Assembly: GCA_002067065.1 (NCBI GenBank)
Contig: MVPY01000052.1
Location: forward strand, 1 to 6,861
DNA: 6,861 bases
Direction of reading: 5' to 3'
From: Methanobacterium sp. PtaB.Bin024
Lineage (GTDB): Archaea; Methanobacteriota; Methanobacteria; Methanobacteriales; Methanobacteriaceae
Shown: positions 1 to 5,247 of the stretch, in pieces
Position numbering within the stretch: position 1 is the stretch's first letter
Layout: each line of letters starts with the position of its first letter
Translations under genes and position numbers: made by a program
The notes under the pieces: model-generated
Databases searched by the model: none
What the model saw: only the letters and a program-made list of their open reading frames with translations
What the model was told of the DNA's origin: nothing

Positions 1-24
1 GAATTTGTTAATTAAATCAAATTC
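1..24. terminator. Inverted repeat at the kinase 3' end
   Basis: GAATTTG (1-7) pairs with CAAATTC (18-24) around an AT-only spacer that contains the palindrome TTAATTAA. The right arm overlaps the stop codon of the histidine kinase gene (23-25). It may help end the kinase transcript, but the window edge hides whether a T-run follows, so the role is an inference. Confidence 0.25.
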
Positions 25-1132
25 AGAATTGGGGGGTGGATTTATCATATTCATTGAAATATATTGTTATTTCAGTTCCTGAATCGTGATTAACTATCAT
101 TTCGCCTTGAATCTGTTCGATAAGGTTTTTAACAAGTTGCAACCCGAGACTATCACAATGGTCTATATCTAGATCAGGTGGTAGTCCAACACCATCATCT
201 GCCACAGTCATGACGTAATGGCTGGTGTTTTTGTAAAAAGTAATGTGAATCTTTCCCGGTTCTCTGTTGGGGAATGCATATTTAATGCTGTTGGTTAAAA
301 GTTCGTTTAGTATAAGTCCTATGGGAATGGCAGTGTTGATGTGCATTTTAAGATCTTCTACTTCCATTATGAGTTGCAGATTCTCAGATTCTATTAAAAA
401 TGAGTTGAAAAGATCACCTGCCAGGTTACGGATGTAATCTCCAAAATTTATGTATTTAAGATCACTGGATCGGTACAGTTTCTCATGAATGAGTGCCATG
501 GATTTCACACGGCTGTGAGCCTGGGTAAATATGGCCTTTGCATCCTCATCTTCAATGTCACCAGAGGTGAGAGAGAAAAGACTGGCCATGATCATTAAAT
601 TGTTCTTGGTTCGATGATGAATCTCGCGAACAAGCATTTCTTTATCAGCCACGGCTTTATGAAGCAGAGAGGATTCCTGGACTAATTCTTCCAGCAAAAC
701 ATCACTGGTGATATCAGTTGCATAGATTAAGATACCCACTATTTCATCATCAGACTTAACTGGATATATCTGGACATTAACAGGTATGGATTCTGAGTCG
801 GGAGCTAAAAAAATAGATTGAAATGGTTTAATATTTTCTCCATTAAGAATAGAATTGACGGATTTTATGAATTTATGGAGATCTTTAATATGTATAATGT
901 TTAGTTGGGATAGTTTACAGTTAGCAGCTTCAATGTCAGGTTTTAAGAGTTCTTTAACTTGTCTGGAAACATCTATTATTTTACCATCTAATCCTAAGAA
1001 AAAGAGATAATCGGGGGAAATTGAAAAAATCTGATTTTTTAAGGTGATTTCTCCTTTAATTTTTCTATTTTGTTCCTCTAATTCTTCGATCCTATTTAGA
1101 TTCTCATCTAAAACTGTTTTATTTCTTGCCAT
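23..1132 (-). CDS. PAS domain-containing sensor histidine kinase (HisKA_2 type)
   Basis: A 369-residue soluble sensor kinase with no membrane segment or signal peptide, so it probably senses an internal signal. A charged helical start (about 1-32) leads into one PAS domain (about 33-145). The dimerisation and phosphoacceptor region follows, with EIHHRTKNNL at 170-179. This is the HisKA_2 signature, and the phosphorylated residue is probably His173. The ATPase domain shows an N-box NELLTNSIKYAF (276-287), a G1 box DDGVGLP (312-318) and a G2 box SLGLQLV (328-334), so the catalytic core looks intact. In this family the kinase autophosphorylates and passes the phosphate to a receiver aspartate. 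The response regulator lies upstream on the same strand and is the obvious partner candidate, although the 232-base gap allows separate promoters. The ATG at 1132 follows a modest Shine-Dalgarno site, AAGGGGAT. The PAS ligand cannot be read from the sequence. Confidence 0.93.
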   Translation of the reverse strand: MARNKTVLDENLNRIEELEEQNRKIKGEITLKNQIFSISPDYLFFLGLDGKIIDVSRQVKELLKPDIEAANCKLSQLNIIHIKDLHKFIKSVNSILNGENIKPFQSIFLAPDSESIPVNVQIYPVKSDDEIVGILIYATDITSDVLLEELVQESSLLHKAVADKEMLVREIHHRTKNNLMIMASLFSLTSGDIEDEDAKAIFTQAHSRVKSMALIHEKLYRSSDLKYINFGDYIRNLAGDLFNSFLIESENLQLIMEVEDLKMHINTAIPIGLILNELLTNSIKYAFPNREPGKIHITFYKNTSHYVMTVADDGVGLPPDLDIDHCDSLGLQLVKNLIEQIQGEMIVNHDSGTEITIYFNEYDKSTPQF

Positions 1133-1134
1133 TT

Positions 1135-1171
1135 ATATCCCCTTTAGACGTATGACGCACTATCGGGATAC
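1135..1171 (-). promoter_or_regulatory. Possible hairpin covering the kinase ribosome binding site
   Basis: On the minus-strand transcript, GUAUCCC (1171-1165) can pair with GGGAUAU (1141-1135), which is part of the Shine-Dalgarno site of the kinase gene. Six of the pairs are Watson-Crick and one is G-U. The 23-base loop can form a small inner stem (GCGU with ACGU). The patch is GC-richer than the surrounding leader. If formed, the structure would limit initiation at 1132. The pairing is visible in the sequence; regulation is an inference. Confidence 0.3.
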
Positions 1172-1281
1172 CGCCACTAAATTTTGTAAATATTTTGTTA
1201 ATATTTTAATAATCTTCACAACTGAATAAATATTACTGCATGTTTTGGTGATAAATGTCACAGGAAAAATTGCTCATTAAT

Positions 1282-1323
1282 AAGAAAGGTAACTCTAATT
1301 ACAAGAAAGGGAACATTAATTAC
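1282..1323. repeat. Two tandem 21-bp direct repeats upstream of the kinase
   Basis: Units at 1282-1302 and 1303-1323 abut exactly and match at 18 of 21 positions. Each begins AAGAAAGG and ends AATTAC. A 21-bp period is two helical turns, so both units would present the same face to a bound protein. They lie in the gap between the response regulator stop and the kinase start, just downstream of a TATA-like box on the minus strand. Confidence 0.6.
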
Positions 1324-1324
1324 A

Positions 1325-1334
1325 TTTTATAAAA
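1325..1334 (-). promoter_or_regulatory. Candidate TATA box for the kinase gene
   Basis: TTTTATAAAA resembles an archaeal TATA box and would place the minus-strand transcript start near 1300, inside the tandem repeats. The box is self-complementary and so gives no direction by itself. AT-rich runs near 1225-1235 are an alternative. The kinase could also be read through from the regulator gene. Confidence 0.3.
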
Positions 1335-1364
1335 ATTTAAGGAATTTTAATCTTTGAAAGGTAT

Positions 1365-2234
1365 TTAACTTTCCATATCATAATCGAATTTACATACAGA
1401 TTGTAGGACACCTGTGGTGGGTTCTTCTTTAACAGATCCTGGTAGTTTTGTCCAGGAATATGTGAGTCGCATTATGCTCTGGCAGATCAGGCATAAAAAC
1501 ACATCCTGTGGTCGGTTAGGGGACCATGAACATTTCTTCACAGTCATAGCACCTCTATTGCTCCTCAAACGGGTTTGGACTCTGAAACCTAAATTATCAT
1601 ACAAATGGGAAATCCATTCCAGATATATTCCCATTTTTTCATCATCATCAAGATCATCATATGTGATCTGGCTCTGTTGTTTGGCGTAGTTAATAAAAAG
1701 TGGCTTCATATTCTGCTCAAAAAGTCGCATGAAACGAGATAAGAAAACACTTCTTTCATTAATGGGCATTTTTGAGACAAGTTCTGGAAGAGCACTCCTC
1801 ATGAAGACCTGAACATCTTTAAGTCCTGCTTTTTTCTCTTCTTCGAGTTCTTTCTTTTTTAACTGGAAATTCTTCAATGCCAATTCTATGTTATTACGCA
1901 ATTCTGCCTCTTCTATCGGTTTGATGAGATATGCTGTTGCCTGAGTATCAATCATCCTTTGGAATGTCTCTACATCATCCAGTGCAGTTAAATAGATTAG
2001 AGGAACATCCATGAAACTCTTAATAATAGTGGCAGCATCAATACCATCCATATCTCCTTTTAAAGTGATGTCCATAAGAATCAAATCTGGTTTAATGGCG
2101 AAGGCTTCCTGGATTGCTTCATTCCCTGTTTTGGCAGTGCTGGGCACATGATATCCCAGGGATTCCAAACTCTCCTGGATTTCGATGGCACTGATTCCTT
2201 CATCTTCAACCACTAAAATTGTCTCTCCCGCCAT
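1365..2234 (-). CDS. Response regulator with a cysteine-containing methanogen-type output domain
   Basis: A 289-residue regulator. Residues 1-122 form a receiver domain: acidic pair Asp10/Glu11... with Asp55 in LILMDITL as phosphoacceptor, Thr83 in YLTALDD, aromatic Tyr102, and Lys105 in LIKP, so phosphorylation should work. A charged helix (about 122-140) links it to a domain at about 140-289 with no helix-turn-helix and no recognisable enzyme motif. Its end carries Cys235, Cys248, Cys251 (CLIC) and Cys281. From memory this resembles the Pfam domain named methanogen output domain 1, whose activity I do not know; metal or redox sensing is only a guess. The gene precedes the histidine kinase on the same strand, which suggests a phosphorelay pair. 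The start at 2234 has a weak upstream GTGAT motif, and translation fits the receiver fold from the first residues (ETILVVEDE). Confidence 0.9.
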   Translation of the reverse strand: MAGETILVVEDEGISAIEIQESLESLGYHVPSTAKTGNEAIQEAFAIKPDLILMDITLKGDMDGIDAATIIKSFMDVPLIYLTALDDVETFQRMIDTQATAYLIKPIEEAELRNNIELALKNFQLKKKELEEEKKAGLKDVQVFMRSALPELVSKMPINERSVFLSRFMRLFEQNMKPLFINYAKQQSQITYDDLDDDEKMGIYLEWISHLYDNLGFRVQTRLRSNRGAMTVKKCSWSPNRPQDVFLCLICQSIMRLTYSWTKLPGSVKEEPTTGVLQSVCKFDYDMES

Positions 2235-2280
2235 TCTATCACTATAAACCCGCTGTTATCATTCTGTGAACATTGTACAT

Positions 2281-2332
2281 CATCTAGATGTTTATATGTT
2301 TAGGTAATCAATCTATAAGTACTTTCTAGATT
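2281..2332 (-). promoter_or_regulatory. Promoter of the response regulator, flanked by TCTAGAT motifs
   Basis: Read on the minus strand, CATATAAAC (about 2299-2291) is a good archaeal TATA box and would start transcripts near 2268, about 34 bases before the ATG. A perfect 10-bp palindrome, CATCTAGATG (2281-2290), touches it on the downstream side. Upstream sits a nested symmetric element at 2310-2332: arms AATCTA and TAGATT around the palindrome AAGTACTT. Both elements share TCTAGAT, 43 bases apart. This could be a paired operator, possibly autoregulatory, but no binding is known. Confidence 0.4.
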
Positions 2333-2562
2333 TTACTAAGAATTATTATGCACTGGGATTGCTGTGTGTTGCATCTTAAACTAGTTACATTTTTTTTGCA
2401 ATGAATTTATTTTAACTTCAATCTTAAATGGTTCCAATGTAATGATTTTTTATTATAAATTCATCTAATCTGGGGAGCTTTTCCCTCTTAGTTGGTGAGA
2501 ATTGGGTCTGAATTTGGAAAAACTATTTTTAAATTAAGGATAACTTTATTATACTAACATTT

Positions 2563-2572
2563 AGGAGGTGAT
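2563..2572 (+). promoter_or_regulatory. Near-perfect Shine-Dalgarno site without a start codon at normal spacing
   Basis: AGGAGGTGAT is fully complementary to the archaeal 16S 3' end. A start would be expected about 5-10 bases downstream (2577-2583), but no ATG, GTG or TTG lies there in any frame. In the frame of the secreted protein, codon 2579 is TCG, six bases after the site, and is followed by codons for KKIVFV. Confidence 0.7.
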
Positions 2573-2596
2573 ACAGGCTCGAAGAAAATTGTATTT

Positions 2597-2938
2597 GTGT
2601 GTATATTTGCATTATTCATATGGACCATGCCCATATATGCCATGGATTATACCAACCAAACATCCAATATCACAAGTAATGCAACCAATCACACTGAACA
2701 CACTAAAAATACTATAGATAATTCTAGTGAGAGTCAAGACCATGTTGTGACTCTTAAAACAGCTGATGCAGAAGGATATGGAGATATCCAGGATTTACGA
2801 CTTCATGTATTGGATATTCTTGAGCAGTTACGCTTGCAACGCCAGGAAAATGAAACTGCCCAGAAAGAAGAGATCATTGAGTTTGCAGATCAAATAACCG
2901 ATCTTCAAGGCATGGTGCAAAGCTTAATGAGAATATAG
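2597..2938 (+). CDS. Small secreted protein, sequon-rich with a helical C-terminus; start uncertain
   Basis: I do not recognise a family. The first available start is GTG 2597 (113 residues), but it lies 24 bases after the Shine-Dalgarno site and cuts into a signal peptide. The open frame reaches back to 2558 and would add KKIVFV before CIFALFIWTMPIYA, a normal n-region plus hydrophobic core with a likely cut after Ala15 (numbered from GTG). The mature part opens with a Thr/Asn/Ser-rich stretch carrying N-X-S/T sequons at Asn20, 24, 28, 31 and 42, with another at Asn85. Residues about 62-112 are charged and heptad-like, suggesting a coiled coil. No membrane anchor follows, so it is probably exported and possibly held at the surface by oligomerisation. 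TTTTTAAATT near 2525-2534 could be its TATA element. If the true start was at 2579, it now reads TCG, and the gene may be weakly expressed or a recent pseudogene. Confidence 0.65.
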   Translation: MCIFALFIWTMPIYAMDYTNQTSNITSNATNHTEHTKNTIDNSSESQDHVVTLKTADAEGYGDIQDLRLHVLDILEQLRLQRQENETAQKEEIIEFADQITDLQGMVQSLMRI

Positions 2939-2951
2939 AGATTCAATTTTA

Positions 2952-2978
2952 CCATTTTTTTTAATTTTTTTAAAATGG
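2952..2978. terminator. Bidirectional terminator between the secreted protein gene and nudC
   Basis: CCATTTT (2952-2958) and AAAATGG (2972-2978) form a 7-bp inverted repeat around T-runs of eight and seven. On the plus strand the T-rich tract begins 17 bases after the stop codon, as expected for archaeal poly-T termination. The convergent nudC transcript meets the same element, where it is A-rich, so termination is clearer for the plus strand. Confidence 0.6.
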
Positions 2979-3009
2979 ACCCTTTATTTAGAAAATTAAA
3001 TTAATATAT

Positions 3010-3906
3010 TTAATATCTTCTTGTTTTAGTATCTTTTTGCGTATTTTGTGTTTTCCCTGCGTATCTTCTGTTTTGATAATTTTCAATATACCACTGGATA
3101 AGTTCCCCGGCTATGCTCATTTTAGAGGGCAGCCTGGGGAGTTCATCAGCACCAAACCAGTGAGCGTCAATTATCTCATTACCATCAGCCTGTATATCAC
3201 CACTTTCATAGTCAGCGGTAAATCCTAGCATCAGGGAATTGGGGAATGGCCAGGGTTGACTTCCGAAATACTGGATATTTTTGACCTTTAAACCCACCTC
3301 TTCCATGGTCTCTCTTTGAACAGCTTCTTCTATGGTTTCACCAGCTTCCACAAATCCAGCTATAAGACCATACATATCTCCAGAGGTACGGGAATGTTTG
3401 GCCATTAAAAGTTTACCATCCTTAACAATGGCGGTGATGACTGCTGGGGAAATGCGGGTGTGACTGATGAATCCACACTCAGGACAGATCTTGGCCATCT
3501 CATCAGACATGGTACGGGTAGGTGTGCCGCACTTACCGCAGAATTGATGATCAGAATCCCAGTTAACAACCTGGATGGCTTTACCTGCTAAAAGAAATAT
3601 ATCCTCATCAAGATCCAGGTACAATGACCGTAAATCCCTGAAAACCATCCCTTCAGGAGCAAGTGTTCCTGGATTAACCTCTGTAGAATAGCAGGAATGG
3701 CCATCTAAAGTACCAAGATACTGGGTTCTGACTGGAGAGATATTCAATTCTTCTAATTTATCTGCCTGGGGGATGATGGTTTTGTCATTGTCCTCACATA
3801 CCATCATTCTGTTTTCATTGAAAACAAACCAATATGATGGGGCTGTATTTTTATCATCTGGTGAAAATGAAGGGATGTATCGTTGGTAAATGCTTTTCCT
3901 TCTCAT
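3010..3906 (-). CDS. nudC: NADH pyrophosphatase (NAD+ diphosphatase), Nudix family
   Basis: A 298-residue enzyme expected to split NAD(H) into nicotinamide mononucleotide and AMP; the family can also remove NAD caps from RNA. An N-terminal domain (about 1-110) is followed by a zinc ribbon with Cys123, Cys126, Cys141 and Cys144 (CGKCG and CPECG). The Nudix box lies at 184-206 and includes GFVEAGE, the RE of RETMEEVGL and the metal-binding glutamates. The motif SQPWPFPNS (216-224) separates NudC from other Nudix enzymes, so the call is strong. Residues about 279-298 form an extra basic and polar tail (ending KDTKTRRY) beyond the usual end of the fold. The gene starts 54 bases after cofH on the same strand and is probably in its operon. 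The upstream Shine-Dalgarno site is weak (AAGAG), which suggests partial dependence on cofH translation or low expression. Alternative start codons were not needed. Confidence 0.93.
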   Translation of the reverse strand: MRRKSIYQRYIPSFSPDDKNTAPSYWFVFNENRMMVCEDNDKTIIPQADKLEELNISPVRTQYLGTLDGHSCYSTEVNPGTLAPEGMVFRDLRSLYLDLDEDIFLLAGKAIQVVNWDSDHQFCGKCGTPTRTMSDEMAKICPECGFISHTRISPAVITAIVKDGKLLMAKHSRTSGDMYGLIAGFVEAGETIEEAVQRETMEEVGLKVKNIQYFGSQPWPFPNSLMLGFTADYESGDIQADGNEIIDAHWFGADELPRLPSKMSIAGELIQWYIENYQNRRYAGKTQNTQKDTKTRRY

Positions 3907-3960
3907 TTTTGTTAGCTCTTAAGATATTTTCTAATATTATGTTTACTAATAGAATATTGT

Positions 3961-5016
3961 TTATTTGGATGAAACAGGTTCATAAATGGTGTTACGTTCT
4001 GCAGGAATCCTGTCAATTCCTTTGATAATGGCATGCATCTGGCTACGGGTGAGATATTCACCATGGGATGAACCGGCTGCTATAGATATCTTATCCTCCA
4101 TCATGGTACCTCCCAGATCATTAGCACCGCAACAGAGGGCCATCTGGGCCATACGTGTTCCGATCTTAATCCATGAAGCCTGAATATTGGGTATATCTCT
4201 TCCAAGAATTATACGGGCCAAAGCATGTAATTTCAGATCATCCAGACCACTGGCACCATTGGATTGTTGCCCCATGAGGTTGTTTTCCCCCAGGAAGGTC
4301 ATAGGGACCAGTTCCGTGAATCCACCAGTCTCACGCTGAATATCCCGTAATATCAACAGGTGATCAATGCGGTCTTCCCAGGTGTCTATACTTCCATACA
4401 TGATGGTGGATGTGGTGGGAATGCCAAGCTGGTGGGCTTCTTTGATGATATCCACCCATTCATCTGTTGAAACCTTGTTGGGACATAATTCTGCCCTAAC
4501 TCTATCAACCAGAATTTCTGCAGATGCTCCGGTCATAGTATCCAGACCAGCATCTTTAAATGAGGATAAAGCAGTAGAAGTTGTTGTTTTGGATGCCTTA
4601 GCTGCATGATAAACTTCTACAGGTGACAGACTGTGTAGTTCAATATTGTAATGTTCTTTGATGGAGCTGAACAGGTCACAGTAAAAATCAACAGTCATAT
4701 GGGGCATCACCCCACCAAAAAGGCATATTTCAGTGGCCCCTACATCTACTGCCTCTTCAACACTCTCCAGTATTTCTTCGGTGGTCATTTCATATCCTAT
4801 ATGATCCCGAAAGGAACAGAATGAACATCCGATAATACAGTGATCAGTGATGTCTATGTTTCTGTTAACTACGAATGTAACTTCATCCCCTACTATTTCC
4901 TGTCGTAATAGGTCAGCAATGTTAAATAACTGGAAATGGTTAATGTTAACCAGTTCTAATGCATCTTCCCTGGTGATTTCACCATTAAGAGAACGTTGGT
5001 AAATGGTTTCCATCAT
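3961..5016 (-). CDS. cofH: CofH-family radical SAM enzyme (FO synthase subunit 2 or paralogue)
   Basis: A 351-residue protein of usual CofH length. In the family, CofH joins L-tyrosine to 5-amino-6-(D-ribitylamino)uracil on the way to FO, the chromophore of coenzyme F420. The radical SAM cluster motif CIIGCSFC (Cys60, Cys64, Cys67) is intact. Family-like stretches include VTFVVNRNIDIT (46-57), AEILVDRVRAELCP (166-179), PTTSTIMYG (200-208), NIQASWIKIG (277-286) and the terminal GANDLGGTMMED (297-308). Several positions differ from what I recall in canonical CofH: Ser209 where YGH is usual, GEN (243-245) where a His is usual, and GGVMP (101-105) instead of GGLHP. It may be a second, specialised copy; MqnE/MqnC relatives are less likely given the archaeal context. 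ATG 5016 has a good site AGGAGAG nine bases upstream; an adjacent ATG (5013) is an alternative. No cofG is visible here. Confidence 0.82.
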   Translation of the reverse strand: MMETIYQRSLNGEITREDALELVNINHFQLFNIADLLRQEIVGDEVTFVVNRNIDITDHCIIGCSFCSFRDHIGYEMTTEEILESVEEAVDVGATEICLFGGVMPHMTVDFYCDLFSSIKEHYNIELHSLSPVEVYHAAKASKTTTSTALSSFKDAGLDTMTGASAEILVDRVRAELCPNKVSTDEWVDIIKEAHQLGIPTTSTIMYGSIDTWEDRIDHLLILRDIQRETGGFTELVPMTFLGENNLMGQQSNGASGLDDLKLHALARIILGRDIPNIQASWIKIGTRMAQMALCCGANDLGGTMMEDKISIAAGSSHGEYLTRSQMHAIIKGIDRIPAERNTIYEPVSSK

Positions 5017-5061
5017 GATTCTTTACTCTCCTGGCTAGAATATTCATTGTATTCCGGTTTT

Positions 5062-5079
5062 TGGATATTTCAATATCCA
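5062..5079. promoter_or_regulatory. 18-bp perfect palindromic site in the cofH leader
   Basis: TGGATATTTCAATATCCA has 8-bp arms and a two-base centre. It lies 46 bases upstream of the cofH ATG and about 10-30 bases downstream of the TATA-like box, so it overlaps the predicted transcript start. That is the usual place for an archaeal repressor operator. The symmetry is plain in the sequence; the regulator is unknown. Confidence 0.5.
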
Positions 5080-5087
5080 TTCATTAT

Positions 5088-5096
5088 TCTATAAAA
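5088..5096 (-). promoter_or_regulatory. Candidate TATA box for cofH-nudC
   Basis: On the minus strand TTTTATAGA resembles the archaeal TATA consensus and would start transcription near 5065, giving a leader of about 50 bases. A second AT-rich candidate (AAATATTTAAAC) lies just upstream at about 5103-5115, so the exact box is uncertain. Confidence 0.4.
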
Positions 5097-5102
5097 TTAA
5101 AT

Positions 5103-5125
5103 AGTTTAAATATTTGGCTTAAACT
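5103..5125. promoter_or_regulatory. Inverted repeat between the divergent cofH and channel promoters
   Basis: AGTTTAA (5103-5109) and TTAAACT (5119-5125) are exact 7-bp arms with a nine-base spacer. The element sits just upstream of the cofH TATA box and about 16 bases upstream of the channel TATA-like box, so one bound protein could affect both genes. AT-rich DNA yields such repeats by chance fairly often. Confidence 0.35.
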
Positions 5126-5140
5126 GTTTCATAGTTTTTA

Positions 5141-5237
5141 TTAAATATAAAAATTAATTGAGAAAATTTATTTATGCTCTTTGTAAAAAAAATCATATTA
5201 TAATTTCAATTAAGGAGAATATAAAAGTAAAAGAGGT
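5141..5237 (+). promoter_or_regulatory. Promoter and ribosome binding site of the MscS-like channel
   Basis: TTAAATATAAAA (5141-5152) is a TATA candidate that would start transcripts near 5172. GAGGTTAT with its core at 5233-5237 lies ten bases before ATG 5248 and fixes that start. An upstream AAGGAG (5212-5217) has no ATG, GTG or TTG at a useful distance. A nine-codon ORF (5174-5203) without its own Shine-Dalgarno site is present in the leader; its meaning is unclear. Confidence 0.45.
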
Positions 5238-5247
5238 TATCTACTTT

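Larger units (their letters stand above)
2235..2596. other. Intergenic region of 362 bases with divergent promoters
   Basis: This is the longest stretch without a confident gene. It holds the response regulator promoter at its left end and the Shine-Dalgarno site and probable missing start of the secreted protein gene at its right end. The middle (about 2335-2520) is AT-rich with scattered T-runs. One short stem is possible around 2474-2486 (GGGA with TCCC), but there is no tRNA-like fold and no clear C/D box RNA. I see no coding signal there. Confidence 0.5.

Noticed and set aside
1248..1261. CRP-like inverted repeat GTGA-N6-TCAC
   Set aside because: Only four-base arms, and such catabolite sites are not expected in methanogens.
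1414..1689. Plus-strand ORF of 91 codons
   Set aside because: It lies wholly inside the response regulator on the other strand, whose domain content is clear; no binding site or recognisable protein features.
2470..2515. Possible small RNA with a short stem and C/D-like boxes
   Set aside because: The stem is four pairs, the box C match is poor, and no promoter or terminator frames it.
2589..2701. Alternative frame starting at TTG 2589 after the strong Shine-Dalgarno site
   Set aside because: It is only about 37 codons, is 16 bases from the site and gives no signal peptide or sensible protein, unlike the overlapping frame.
4367..4609. Plus-strand ORF of 80 codons within cofH
   Set aside because: Antisense shadow of a well-supported radical SAM gene; no Shine-Dalgarno site or domain.
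5158..5247. N-terminal extension of the channel from TTG 5158
   Set aside because: No ribosome binding site, charged non-family residues, and the ATG at 5248 has a good site directly before the first membrane helix.
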